From contig CAYHQQ010000001.1 in assembly GCA_964358855.1 (NCBI GenBank), positions 186,001 through 250,000 of the forward strand: a stretch of 64,000 bases of DNA, in the 5' to 3' direction. The DNA comes from UBA2396 sp038042175 (GTDB lineage Bacteria > Planctomycetota > Phycisphaerae > Phycisphaerales > UBA1924). Of the stretch, positions 51,753-59,278 are shown piece after piece (position 1 is the stretch's first letter; each line of letters opens with the position of its first letter). The notes beneath the pieces were generated by a model that saw only the letters and a list, made by a program, of their open reading frames with translations, was not told where the DNA came from and did no database searches. The position numbers and the translations under genes are program-made.

Positions 51753-52766
51753 CTAGGCGATCCGCACGCACGACTGCTTGTAGGTCAACCGCTTCCCGCT
51801 CGCGCCCCGAATCGCCATGATCGTGCGTTCGCCGTCGTCCACTCCCCGGGCGCTGTAGACGAATGCCGCCTCACTCGCGTATCGGTGGAGGTGCACGCGG
51901 GAAACCGAGTGGTGCGTCCCGTCGATTCGCTTGCGGAACAAGTTGAAGAACCCTTCGACCGAATTGGTGTGGATGCGCCGATCGTCGAAGTCCACGTAGC
52001 GGCCAACGTCATGCCGGACAATCCCATGTTGGCACGCATAAGGGACCGCCACCCGGTAGGTTTTGAGCGCGTCGGTGCAAACGAGCGTGCCCGACGCGAC
52101 GTTTGTGCGGATGAAGTCCCCAAGGTTGGCACCGGTTACACTGGCAACCACGTTGGTTCGCACGGACCCGCCGCGCTCGACCACGGCGAGTACCGGCGTC
52201 TTGTCTTTGGGACCCCGAAGCACGACGCCCTTGGCTTTGTTTGCCCGGGCCTCCGCGCGGGTTGCGCGTCCACCGATGTACACCTCATCCACTTCGACGA
52301 TACCGCCAAAGGGCGGGGGCTGGTCAGTGGGCGTCATCGCGTGCCGAATGCGGTTCATCAGGAACAGGGCCGATCGGTAGTTGAGCCCGGTCTGGCGCTT
52401 GATCTGGAGGGCCGAAACACCCTTCTTGTGCGTGCAGGCGGACCAGAACGCGAACACCCAGAACCGCATCGGGATGCGCGAATCCTCATAGACCGAATTG
52501 ATCCGCACCGTGTACTGCTTGCGGCATCCGCCACAGCGCCACAGATACCGCTTGTTCCGCGAGCCGTCGGCCGCGAGCATCTTCCGGACGTTGGTGTCGC
52601 CACAGCGCGGGCAGCATGGCGAATTGCCCCAGCGTTGACGCTCGACGAACTCCACCGCGAGCGTCTCGTCGGCACACACGTCCGGCAAGGCCGACACCGT
52701 TGGGGACTTGTCGCCACAGATTGAGCCCTTGCGGCGCGGCTTGCGGGGTTTGGTGGTCGTCTCCAT
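51753..52766 (-). CDS. IS1595-family (ISXO2-like) DDE transposase
   Basis: 337 residues from the ATG at 52766. N-terminal zinc ribbon CCPRCGDTNVRKM..WRCGGCRKQYTVR (~50-85). DDE catalytic region: VDEVYIGGRATR (first Asp, ~160), LVCTDALKTYRV (second, ~231), and IHTNSVEGFFNLFRKRIDG with Glu (~277), the ISXO2-like pattern in which Asn precedes the last acid. C-terminus RLTYKQSCVRIA. It moves the element by cut-and-paste. The promoter at 52773-52801 places its transcription start at or beside the start codon. Confidence 0.93.
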   Translation of the reverse strand: METTTKPRKPRRKGSICGDKSPTVSALPDVCADETLAVEFVERQRWGNSPCCPRCGDTNVRKMLAADGSRNKRYLWRCGGCRKQYTVRINSVYEDSRIPMRFWVFAFWSACTHKKGVSALQIKRQTGLNYRSALFLMNRIRHAMTPTDQPPPFGGIVEVDEVYIGGRATRAEARANKAKGVVLRGPKDKTPVLAVVERGGSVRTNVVASVTGANLGDFIRTNVASGTLVCTDALKTYRVAVPYACQHGIVRHDVGRYVDFDDRRIHTNSVEGFFNLFRKRIDGTHHSVSRVHLHRYASEAAFVYSARGVDDGERTIMAIRGASGKRLTYKQSCVRIA

Positions 52767-52772
52767 GAAACC

Positions 52773-52799
52773 ATGTTAGATAACGCACACGGCCTTGTC
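52773..52799 (+). repeat. Internal copy of the terminal inverted repeat
   Basis: The core ACGCACACGGCC is identical to the left end (50731-50742), and TGTC follows in both. It lies directly upstream of the transposase start codon, in the same orientation as the left end. Confidence 0.7.
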
Positions 52800-52801
52800 A
52801 A
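52773..52801 (-). promoter_or_regulatory. Transposase promoter overlapping an internal copy of the terminal repeat
   Basis: On the minus strand: perfect -35 TTGACA (52801-52796), 17-nt spacer, TAACAT (52778-52773). The start point would fall at about 52766, i.e. at the ATG, making the mRNA leaderless. The plus-strand sequence of 52773-52799 resembles the terminal repeat (19 of 27 positions, with ACGCACACGGCC identical), so transposase binding there could repress its own gene. Confidence 0.65.
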
Positions 52802-52865
52802 GAGACTATCGGTGTTGACCACGACAGGATCGCGCCATACACATACCGAACGAAAGGGGTGGGTT

Positions 52866-53027
52866 ATGCCGATGGTTCATCCGTGGCACTCGGTCAAGCA
52901 AGAGGTTCGGCACGACAACACGACGTGCAAAACCGGCAACAACATCGAAGACGACAACCGGCGAGAGGGGACGGGGAACAAGCCGCTCTGCAAAGAGTGC
53001 GAGCACCTCAACCGACAAGGCAAGTAG
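52866..53027 (+). CDS. Cargo gene: small putative zinc-binding protein
   Basis: 53 residues; AAGGGG precedes the ATG at 52866. Motif H-D-N-T-T-C-K-T-G-N-N-I-E (~24-33) and G-T-G-N-K-P-L-C-K-E-C-E-H-L-N near the end supply three Cys and His residues in a probable zinc knuckle. I have seen the NTxCxxGNNIE..PLCxxCxxLN pattern as an orphan family elsewhere, without function. Overlaps the convergent gene downstream by 20 nt. Confidence 0.6.
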   Translation: MPMVHPWHSVKQEVRHDNTTCKTGNNIEDDNRREGTGNKPLCKECEHLNRQGK

Positions 53028-53301
53028 CCTTGCGCCAAAACACAATCTCCCAGTGCGGGCCAGTCGGCTCGTCGTTATTGATCGGCCACGTTCGGCGGAT
53101 CTCCGACACGGGCAAGCCGTGTTTCTGCGCGATCGCCAGCGCCCGGAAGCCTTCGCCGGTTCCGCCGTGAAACCGAATGGTCGGTTCGGTGTAGGCGTGC
53201 CCGTGGCCGCCCTCGCAGGACTCAAACGTCTCAATTCCTGCGTTACTCAAACACTCGACGAACGGGCAAATACCGGGGTCCAACGGAGGATCAAAGTCCA
53301 T
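53008..53301 (-). CDS. Cargo gene: unknown protein with Cys/His-rich motif
   Basis: 97 residues from the ATG at 53301 with GGAG 7 nt upstream; a TTG at 53376 inside the terminal repeat is possible but unlikely. Conserved-looking segments: DPPLDPGICPFVECLSNAGI, ETFESCEGGHGHAYTEPTIR and GPHWEIVFWRK. The CEGGHGHAY stretch with upstream Cys suggests a metal site. Not recognised. Confidence 0.6.
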   Translation of the reverse strand: MDFDPPLDPGICPFVECLSNAGIETFESCEGGHGHAYTEPTIRFHGGTGEGFRALAIAQKHGLPVSEIRRTWPINNDEPTGPHWEIVFWRKATCLVG

Positions 53302-53363
53302 GCTCGGGCTCCATGCCCGGATCGGCTCGGCGCGCACCTTGCCATTGTCCGGGGCCGTCCCGA

Positions 53364-53383
53364 CCGTGTGCGTCAACTACACA
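53364..53383 (-). repeat. Right terminal inverted repeat
   Basis: Exact reverse complement of 50721-50740. Confidence 0.9.
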
Positions 53384-53389
53384 CGCGCC

Positions 53390-53398
53390 CGATATGTC
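53390..53398 (+). repeat. Right target-site duplication of the mobile element
   Basis: CGATATGTC, identical to 50707-50715, immediately outside the element and in the same orientation. Confidence 0.85.
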
Positions 53399-53919
53399 CA
53401 CAAGCCTGGGATTGGAGCGGAGAACGCAGTGCTTACGTCACGTCGTTCAAGGCCAGTCTCATCATCCGAGGGCCGGCCGATATTCGCGCACGATCGCGAG
53501 CTCTCCTCAGCGCCCTCCACGATGGAATCGCCGCCCGACTCGGGCCGTTCACCGCGGCCTGCGTACCGAACATGAAGCCGGAACATGTGGCGATGTGGCC
53601 GGTGCGTCCCCTGCTTCGAACGTGGGGTATTCGAACCGTCAAAGCACTCGACGCGGGTTGGGAACGCGACCCGGCGGCGGGAGAATTGGTCAGGATCTGG
53701 CGCTTCTCCAATTCGGACCAAGATCCCCAGCATGCCTTTGAGTCGCTCACCGTGCGACGGAGTCGCCCGGGCAATCAGCCCGACGCCTGGCAGCACGACG
53801 CCACCCTGTTCCTCGTCGGCGATATGGCGATCCTTCGGACCACCAACGCCCATTTGATAGAAGTCGTAGAAGCCGCGTTGCAGGAGGCCGAGAAGGGGTT
53901 GACACGGGAAAGGCCATGA
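53398..53919 (+). pseudogene. Zinc-ribbon membrane protein paralogue 2, 3' part
   Basis: 173 codons plus stop, separated from its 5' part by the mobile element. Reads CPQAWDWSGERSAYVT, KASLIIRGPADIRARSRALL and LFLVGDMAILRTTNAHLIEV, which aligns with paralogue 3 (CPHIWTDN, RLLILGPSDIRARSRTVLEA, FVMVKDLAVLWTTRPEIIDH). It has no start signal of its own. The stop is 32 nt before paralogue 3. Confidence 0.88.
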
Positions 53920-53951
53920 GGCCCATGTGAATCGAGCGCCGCGGAGGACCA

Positions 53952-55418
53952 GTGGGAGACGTCTGGATCGATCGCTTGTGGATGACGGTGGGCGTGGGCC
54001 TGCTGGTGGCCGCGTGCGCAGGCGTGGCCTGGGCGATGGCCGGCGATATGGCCCGAGGCTGGCGATTTTGGCCAGGCTCCAAGCCAGCCTCGCGCCGCTG
54101 CGGCAGGTGCTGGTACGACATGACCGGCGTTGTGGGCCTTCGGTGCCCCGAGTGCGGACGAGAGGCGAGGAACGAGCGGGGCCTGCGGCGTTCGAGACGA
54201 AGATGGGGTCGGGCAATCGCCGCCTGCGTGCTCCTGCTGCCCGCTCACGTCGCGTGGCGGATGCCGACGGTGCGGGAGCGCGGCTGGGCGCGGCTCCTCC
54301 CCATGGTCGTGCTGGTCTCGTGGCCGATGGATGTAGAGGCGTGGGCGGATCGAGCACCCACCGATTGGGCAGGCAGAGAGATTCGCGATCGGCAGGAAAC
54401 CGAAATGCTCGACTGGCTCTCGGGGCGGATACTTGCCCGAAGGCTCAAAGCAGCGTGGGCGAGCGAAGCTCCCGCCGGCGACGTGGTCGCCGCAATCGAT
54501 GTGTCAAACGTCGGCCGGGACAAGTTGATCCACGACGACGGACGAGCACACACTTTCAACTATGGCGGTCCAATTGATCAGTGGACCTGGAGGTTCGGCC
54601 AGTTCATCATGACACATATCGACATCCACTCCTGGCGGGGCACCGGCGAAGGAGATGGACGGGTCCGGGAGGTTGGAACGCAACTTGTCGTCGCCGCTCC
54701 CGAGGCAACCGTGAAGAAGATCCGCGACCTCGTCAAAGCGCTTGGCAATGCACGGCCGGGTGTGCCCATCATCGACTCGGAAGGGTGCACCGTCGTTGGC
54801 CTGGATGCTTGGGACAACGGACCCGCTTGGTGGGTGTCTCTGGGCCGGGAACTTCGCGCGTTGGTTCTCAGGAGCGTCGTGGAACGCACGGCGTGCCCGC
54901 ACATTTGGACCGACAACAAGAGCGGCGTAGCCGCGATTGAATTTGAAGGAAGGTTGCTCATCCTGGGACCGAGCGATATCCGCGCGAGATCACGCACCGT
55001 GCTGGAAGCGGTTCAGGCGGGCAAACCGGCGCGCCTCGGGCCGTTCTCCGCTCCAAACGCGGCGGGCTACGCGCCCACAGAGCACGTGGCAATCTGGCCT
55101 CTGGGAGATGTGCTCCAGGCAGTCGGAGCACTCACGATCGAAGAAATCGCGCGGCGAAACGTCAAAGCCGGGAGATTCAATGCCCTGACATCCGATCCTC
55201 TCAACAAAGGAGAGGCCACGGGCAACGCGATGATGTCCGCTCAGGAAGCGCACAAATCGCTCTACAGTTGGCTGAACACGCAAACCAAGTCCTCGCCGGG
55301 TAGTGCCCAGTTTGTCATGGTCAAAGACCTCGCCGTGCTCTGGACGACTCGCCCCGAAATAATCGATCATGTCGAGACATTGCTCAGGGAGACGGCTGGG
55401 CCACGCCCGGGTAACTGA
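53952..55418 (+). CDS. Zinc-ribbon membrane protein, paralogue 3
   Basis: 488 residues from a GTG at 53952 with GGAGG 4 nt upstream. Same plan as paralogue 1: N-terminal helix WMTVGVGLLVAACAGVAWAM, zinc ribbon RRCGRCWYDMTGVVGLRCPE, helices AIAACVLLLPAHVAW and LLPMVVLVSWPMDVEAW, one W-x-G-x-G module at ~222 (HSWRGTGEGDGRVREVGTQL; VVAAPEATVKKIRDLVKALG), then a C-terminal beta-alpha domain (RLLILGPSDIRARSRTVLEA). Intact last member of the cluster. Function unknown; membrane-bound with a large extracytoplasmic part is likely. Confidence 0.75.
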   Translation: MGDVWIDRLWMTVGVGLLVAACAGVAWAMAGDMARGWRFWPGSKPASRRCGRCWYDMTGVVGLRCPECGREARNERGLRRSRRRWGRAIAACVLLLPAHVAWRMPTVRERGWARLLPMVVLVSWPMDVEAWADRAPTDWAGREIRDRQETEMLDWLSGRILARRLKAAWASEAPAGDVVAAIDVSNVGRDKLIHDDGRAHTFNYGGPIDQWTWRFGQFIMTHIDIHSWRGTGEGDGRVREVGTQLVVAAPEATVKKIRDLVKALGNARPGVPIIDSEGCTVVGLDAWDNGPAWWVSLGRELRALVLRSVVERTACPHIWTDNKSGVAAIEFEGRLLILGPSDIRARSRTVLEAVQAGKPARLGPFSAPNAAGYAPTEHVAIWPLGDVLQAVGALTIEEIARRNVKAGRFNALTSDPLNKGEATGNAMMSAQEAHKSLYSWLNTQTKSSPGSAQFVMVKDLAVLWTTRPEIIDHVETLLRETAGPRPGN

Positions 55419-55512
55419 GTGAGCTTTGGAGTCCGAATTCTCGGAAGTTCGGCGAAAGTTGAGGTCCTGGGGCCTCCTGGCCGATCCAAACCTCCCCAAC
55501 ACCCGAAATCCC

Positions 55513-55541
55513 TTGGAGAATCGGGGATTGTGTGGTACATA
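55513..55541 (+). promoter_or_regulatory. Promoter of the DUF1028/FG-GAP gene
   Basis: TTGGAG (55513-55518), 17-nt spacer, TACATA (55536-55541); leader of about 137 nt to the ATG at 55685, including the repeat hairpin at 55618. Confidence 0.55.
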
Positions 55542-55617
55542 GGCCAATAAGGGTGGCGGGTGTGACATGACCTTGGCGGGGTTATCGCGAGGGGTGCTCT
55601 CGATGACACCGGGAATC

Positions 55618-55672
55618 ACCCCCTCCGGCCTCGAAGACTCGGCCACCTCCCCCGCTGCGCGGGGGAGGAGGG
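55618..55672 (+). repeat. Hairpin-bearing intergenic repeat
   Basis: Perfect 10-bp stem CCTCCCCCGC (55646-55655) / GCGGGGGAGG (55659-55668), loop TGC, preceded by GGCC-TCGAAGACTC-GGCC. It ends 3 nt before the AGGAG ribosome site of the next gene and matches the copy within ftsK. Similar CCTCCCCCGC..GCGGGGGAGG repeats are common between genes in many high-GC bacteria. Confidence 0.75.
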
Positions 55673-55684
55673 ATCAGGAGCTCA

Positions 55685-58051
55685 ATGATGACGTTTGCTC
55701 GCCGTGCAGTTCGAAGCGTTCTGGCGACCCTCGGTGCCGCCGCCTGCGTGCTCGCCGCCGGGCGCGCCTCCGCCACCTGGTCCATCGTCATCATCAACAC
55801 ACGCACCGGCGAGGTCGCCCTCGCGTCGGCCACGTGCCTCACCAACTTCGACCTTGAGGCCAACACGCCCGTCCTCCTCCCCCTCATCGGCGGAGCCACC
55901 TGCCAGTCGGCGGTCGACCAGTTCGGCCTCAACCGCACCTACATCCGCGACCGCATGCTCCAGGGCGTGCCGCTCGCTCAGATCCTCTCGGGTCTTTCGA
56001 CCTTCGACCCCTCACACCAGATCCGCCAGTACGGCTTGGGCACGGTGCACGGCGGCGCCGGCGACCTGGGCGAAACACTCACCTTCACCGGCACCGGCGC
56101 GGGCCAGTGGGCCGGGGGCCAGACCGGCCGCGTGGGCGACCTCGTCTACGCCGTGCAGGGCAACGTGCTCACCGGCGACCCCGTCGTCACCATGGCCGTC
56201 GCCGCGATCGTGAACACCCCTGGCGACATCGCCGCCAAGCTCATGGCCGGCATGGAAGCTGCCCGCTTGATGGGCGGCGACGGACGCTGCTCGTGCCTCA
56301 CGGGCTCGCCCCCCTCGTGCGGCTCTCCGCCGCCGAGTTTCACCAAATCCGCCCACATCGCCTACATGCTCATCGCCCGCGAGGGCGACATCCAGAACTG
56401 CCGCGCGTCCTATCCGACCGCGCGAGGGCCCCAGAACATCATGCTCGCCGACCTCAATGGCGACGGGCTGCTGGACCCCGTCGTCGCGGCCGCAGGAGCT
56501 CCCTCGAGCATCGGAATCACCCTCAACAACACCGGCGTGATGGGCAGGCTCGGCGTCGGCCCCGCGATGCTCGCCCCGGCGTTCAGCATCCCCACCGGCG
56601 GCGTCGCAAAGGACGTCGTCGCCGCCGACTTCAACCTCGACGGGCGAATGGACCTGGTCGCCAGCAACGGCACCTCGGTGCTCGTGTACCTCGCCAACGA
56701 CCACGGCGGATTCTTCGACCCGCTGACACTCACCGCCGGACTCACGCCGTCGGCCGTCCTTGTTCGTGATTTCAACAACGACGCCAAGCTCGACATCGTC
56801 TGTGCCAACACCGGTACCAACGACGTCTCGGTCTTCCCCGGGCACAACGACGGCACGTTCTCACCCGCGATCGCCTCCAGCGCCGGGACGGGCACGACGA
56901 TGATCTCTGCCGCCGACTTCAACGCCGACGCCAAGCTCGACCTCATCTCGGGCAACCCCAACGTGCGCAACGTGACGCTCCTCACCGGCGACGGGGCCGG
57001 CAACTTCGCCCGCGTGAACCTCTTCGCAACCTCGACGGTCATCTCGCACGTGCTGGCGACCGACCTCGACGCGGATGGGACCCCCGAGATCGTCGTGTGC
57101 GGAACCGGCGAGAACTTCGTGCGGGTGTACAAGAGGGTCGCGGGCGCGTGGACCCCGACAAACCACACGGTCGCCTCGGGAGTGAGCCAGGCGGCCGCCG
57201 CGGACATCGACGCCGATGGAAAGCTCGATCTGGTCGTCCTGGCCCGGACATCAAGCCAGCTCGGCGTGCTCAAGGGCATCGGCGACGGAACCTTTGAGGC
57301 CGCCCGCACCTTCGCGACCGGCTTCTCGCCCGCGCGGATGAGCGTGGGCGATCTCGACGCCGACAGCGACCTCGACGTCGCGTACTCCTGCCCCGGCGGC
57401 AGCAGCGTCGTGATCATGAGCAACCTCACGCGACCGGGTGGTGCGATCAATTTCGGCGAGGCCGGGTGCGCCTCGGGCCAATCGTACATGGACTTCAACG
57501 TCGCCAACCGCCAGGCCGGAGACCCCGACCCCGTCTTCACGCTGCGGGAGCAGTACGTCATGTGGCGCAACGCGCTCGTGCACGTCCCCGACGCGATCGA
57601 ATCGACGGCCGCGTTCGACCCCGGCACCGTCCCGGGCGACGGACGCACGCCCGCGACGCTGCACGTACAACTGCGCGACTGGCGGGGCGTCGACACCGAT
57701 GCCCTCGGCTGGAACGTCGACGCCCAGGGAACCACCGCACGAACCGTGGGCGTGAGATCGCTGGGCGCCGGACGATTCGACCTCGATATCGTGGGCACCC
57801 GCTGCGGCCTCGAGTCCATCACCGTGCGGGCAAGCAACCCCGACTTGTCGGTGACCCTCATGCCGCACGTCGCGTTCGCCTTCAGTGCCCCCGCCGACTT
57901 CGACAGCGACGGCGCCCTGGATTTCTTCGACTACGACGCCTTCCGCCAGGCCTGGGAAGCACGCGACCCCCGCACCGACCGCAACGCCGACGCCACCATC
58001 GACGCGACCGACCTCGCGATGTTCCTGGACGACTTCGAAGCCGGGTGCTGA
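55685..58051 (+). CDS. Secreted DUF1028 / FG-GAP (VCBS) repeat protein with GC-type dockerin
   Basis: 788 residues; AGGAG before the ATG at 55685. Signal peptide RSVLATLGAAACVLAAGRAS cleaved before ATWSIV. N-terminal DUF1028 domain (Ntn-hydrolase-like): TWSIVIINTRTGEVALASAT, VPLAQILSGL, YGLGTVHGGAGDLGETLTFT. From ~240 there are at least six FG-GAP/VCBS blades with calcium-type D-x-N-x-D-x-x-x-D loops (LADLNGDGLLDPVVAA, AADFNLDGRMDLVAS, DFNNDAKLDIVCA). A beta domain follows, then a dockerin-like end (DFDSDGALDFFDYDAF, AFLDDFEAGC) whose second copy is degenerate. Exported; ligand or substrate unknown. Confidence 0.88.
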   Translation: MMTFARRAVRSVLATLGAAACVLAAGRASATWSIVIINTRTGEVALASATCLTNFDLEANTPVLLPLIGGATCQSAVDQFGLNRTYIRDRMLQGVPLAQILSGLSTFDPSHQIRQYGLGTVHGGAGDLGETLTFTGTGAGQWAGGQTGRVGDLVYAVQGNVLTGDPVVTMAVAAIVNTPGDIAAKLMAGMEAARLMGGDGRCSCLTGSPPSCGSPPPSFTKSAHIAYMLIAREGDIQNCRASYPTARGPQNIMLADLNGDGLLDPVVAAAGAPSSIGITLNNTGVMGRLGVGPAMLAPAFSIPTGGVAKDVVAADFNLDGRMDLVASNGTSVLVYLANDHGGFFDPLTLTAGLTPSAVLVRDFNNDAKLDIVCANTGTNDVSVFPGHNDGTFSPAIASSAGTGTTMISAADFNADAKLDLISGNPNVRNVTLLTGDGAGNFARVNLFATSTVISHVLATDLDADGTPEIVVCGTGENFVRVYKRVAGAWTPTNHTVASGVSQAAAADIDADGKLDLVVLARTSSQLGVLKGIGDGTFEAARTFATGFSPARMSVGDLDADSDLDVAYSCPGGSSVVIMSNLTRPGGAINFGEAGCASGQSYMDFNVANRQAGDPDPVFTLREQYVMWRNALVHVPDAIESTAAFDPGTVPGDGRTPATLHVQLRDWRGVDTDALGWNVDAQGTTARTVGVRSLGAGRFDLDIVGTRCGLESITVRASNPDLSVTLMPHVAFAFSAPADFDSDGALDFFDYDAFRQAWEARDPRTDRNADATIDATDLAMFLDDFEAGC

Positions 58052-58064
58052 AAGAAGTTGAACC

Positions 58065-58125
58065 GTTGAACAGGACTGAGTGTCGTCGTTTGCTACTCAG
58101 TCCTCAGTCCTCAGTCCTGTTCAAC
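58065..58125. repeat. 16-bp inverted repeat with three CAGTCCT heptamers between convergent genes
   Basis: GTTGAACAGGACTGAG (58065-58080) is the perfect reverse complement of 58110-58125. The right arm is preceded by tandem CAGTCCT at 58098-58104, 58105-58111 and 58112-58118, so the left arm can pair in alternative registers. No U-run; probably a bidirectional stem-loop at the end of both genes. Confidence 0.75.
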
Positions 58126-58129
58126 TGCC

Positions 58130-58711
58130 TTACAGCACTCCCGTCTTCCCGCACTCCGGACACCGTTCCATCGACGGGAGCGTGCGGAGGTCGTAGTCAC
58201 ACAAGGCACAGTGCCCTTTGTGCATGCGAGGAAGGAGCACCGTGGGGATCATGGTGCCGATGGCCGAGGCCGCGGCGAGCGTGAGCCAGTCCGGCATGGC
58301 ATTCTCGACGATCGGCAGGAACACGACGGCGATGATGAAGCCGATGACCGCTCCCTTGATGCCCAGGGACACACGCCCGATGGGCGCGACGATCCGCCGA
58401 TCAAAGAGCCGCCGCGGGCTGATCAGATGGATGATCTCGACCGCGAGCCACGCGGCGAGCGGCGGGATATTCGAGAGTGCCCAGGTGGGTCCAAAGGCCT
58501 CCTCGCCCTGCTTGGCGGCGTCCTGCCAGTCCCAGAAGAGCCCCAGGGAGAGACCGCAGACCCAGACCAAAAGTGAGCCGAGGATAACAAAGATCATCGC
58601 GGGGACTCCGGTCATGGCAAGGAACTCGGCGGGGCTATGCACCGGCGCTGCGAGCGCTACGGGTGGGACATCGTGCCCGAAAAGTTCACCGCCGCGCCAC
58701 CGATGGCTCAT
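58130..58711 (-). CDS. Membrane protein with C-terminal zinc ribbon
   Basis: 193 residues; start overlaps the upstream stop by 4 nt (ATGA). Four hydrophobic segments (AMIFVILGSLLVWVCGLSLG, PPLAAWLAVEIIHLI, GIKGAVIGFIIAVVFLPIVE, AAASAIGTMIPTVLLPRM) and a cytoplasmic tail CALCDYDLRTLPSMERCPEC, the same ribbon style as the 47.9-55.4 kb cluster. Unknown function. Last of a three-gene operon with two Cys-motif proteins. Confidence 0.75.
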   Translation of the reverse strand: MSHRWRGGELFGHDVPPVALAAPVHSPAEFLAMTGVPAMIFVILGSLLVWVCGLSLGLFWDWQDAAKQGEEAFGPTWALSNIPPLAAWLAVEIIHLISPRRLFDRRIVAPIGRVSLGIKGAVIGFIIAVVFLPIVENAMPDWLTLAAASAIGTMIPTVLLPRMHKGHCALCDYDLRTLPSMERCPECGKTGVL

Positions 58712-59253
58712 CGTCCAGGCCCTCCCGCCGACGCAGCGCGAGCCGCCGGAGCAACAGTCGGCGCCAGGACGCAAATGTCCCCCATGACCTGCATGCGAAC
58801 GACCTTGGCCGGGGGCGGTGCGACCGTCGGGTTCACCCACTCGCAGACCGTGCGGAAAGGCTGAACGGCCCGCAGCCGCTGCGTGAGGCTTTCGCGCTGC
58901 TGCGTCGAGGCGACAAAGCCGCCCGTGCCCAGAAAGAGCATCGCCGCGGCCACGCGCCCCACCGCCACACCCGCCCGCTTGCGCCACAGGGCGATACCCA
59001 CGGGACAATCCCTCGTCAGAATCGTGCCGTCGGCCCGCCGATAGAAGCGAGCACAGACACGCCCCGTGCCGAGCCGCGCCTGGAGAAACCCCTCGGCCTG
59101 TTCGCTCGTCATTTCCGAGAGGTTGTGCACCTGCAACTTGCAGGCGGCGCAATCTCGCGTGACGGCGTCGCCTTGCATGTCCTCCCAGCGGGCAGAGCAT
59201 GGCGAGGCGATCTGGATCTGGGAGAGAAGCGGAAGTGAGATGGAGTTTGGCAT
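58708..59253 (-). CDS. Cys-motif membrane protein, paralogue A
   Basis: 181 residues from the ATG at 59253. Shares with its neighbour the order IASPCSARWEDMQGDAVTRD, CAACKLQVHNLSEMTSEQAE, GRVCARFYRRADGTILTRDC and PVGIALWRKRAGVAVGR, followed by one transmembrane helix (VAAAMLFLGTGGFVAS). The four Cys (SPC, CxxC, GRxC, DCP) are a conserved family pattern in planctomycetes and some proteobacteria, possibly metal or Fe-S binding. Function unknown. Confidence 0.75.
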   Translation of the reverse strand: MPNSISLPLLSQIQIASPCSARWEDMQGDAVTRDCAACKLQVHNLSEMTSEQAEGFLQARLGTGRVCARFYRRADGTILTRDCPVGIALWRKRAGVAVGRVAAAMLFLGTGGFVASTQQRESLTQRLRAVQPFRTVCEWVNPTVAPPPAKVVRMQVMGDICVLAPTVAPAARAASAGGPGR

Positions 59254-59278
59254 GAGAGGTTCCAGGCGGCTTGGGCGC

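Larger units (their letters stand above)
50715..53389. mobile_element. IS1595/ISXO2-type element with four cargo genes, ~2.68 kb
   Basis: Bounded by the direct repeat CGATATGT(C) and by perfect 20-bp inverted repeats starting 6 nt inside each end (50721-50740 and 53364-53383). It contains an ISXO2-like DDE transposase (51753-52766, minus) and, around it, four small genes of unknown function: 50866-51024 and 51086-51721 to the left, 52866-53027 and 53008-53301 to the right. Insertion into a member of a tandem paralogue family and recovery of the frame on excision show it is mobile and relatively recent. Cargo genes in this family are known in principle; this set is not one I recognise. Confidence 0.87.

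Noticed and set aside
53302..53376. N-terminal extension of the rightmost cargo gene to a TTG within the terminal repeat
   Set aside because: The ATG at 53301 has GGAG at good spacing, and the extension is simply translated repeat sequence.
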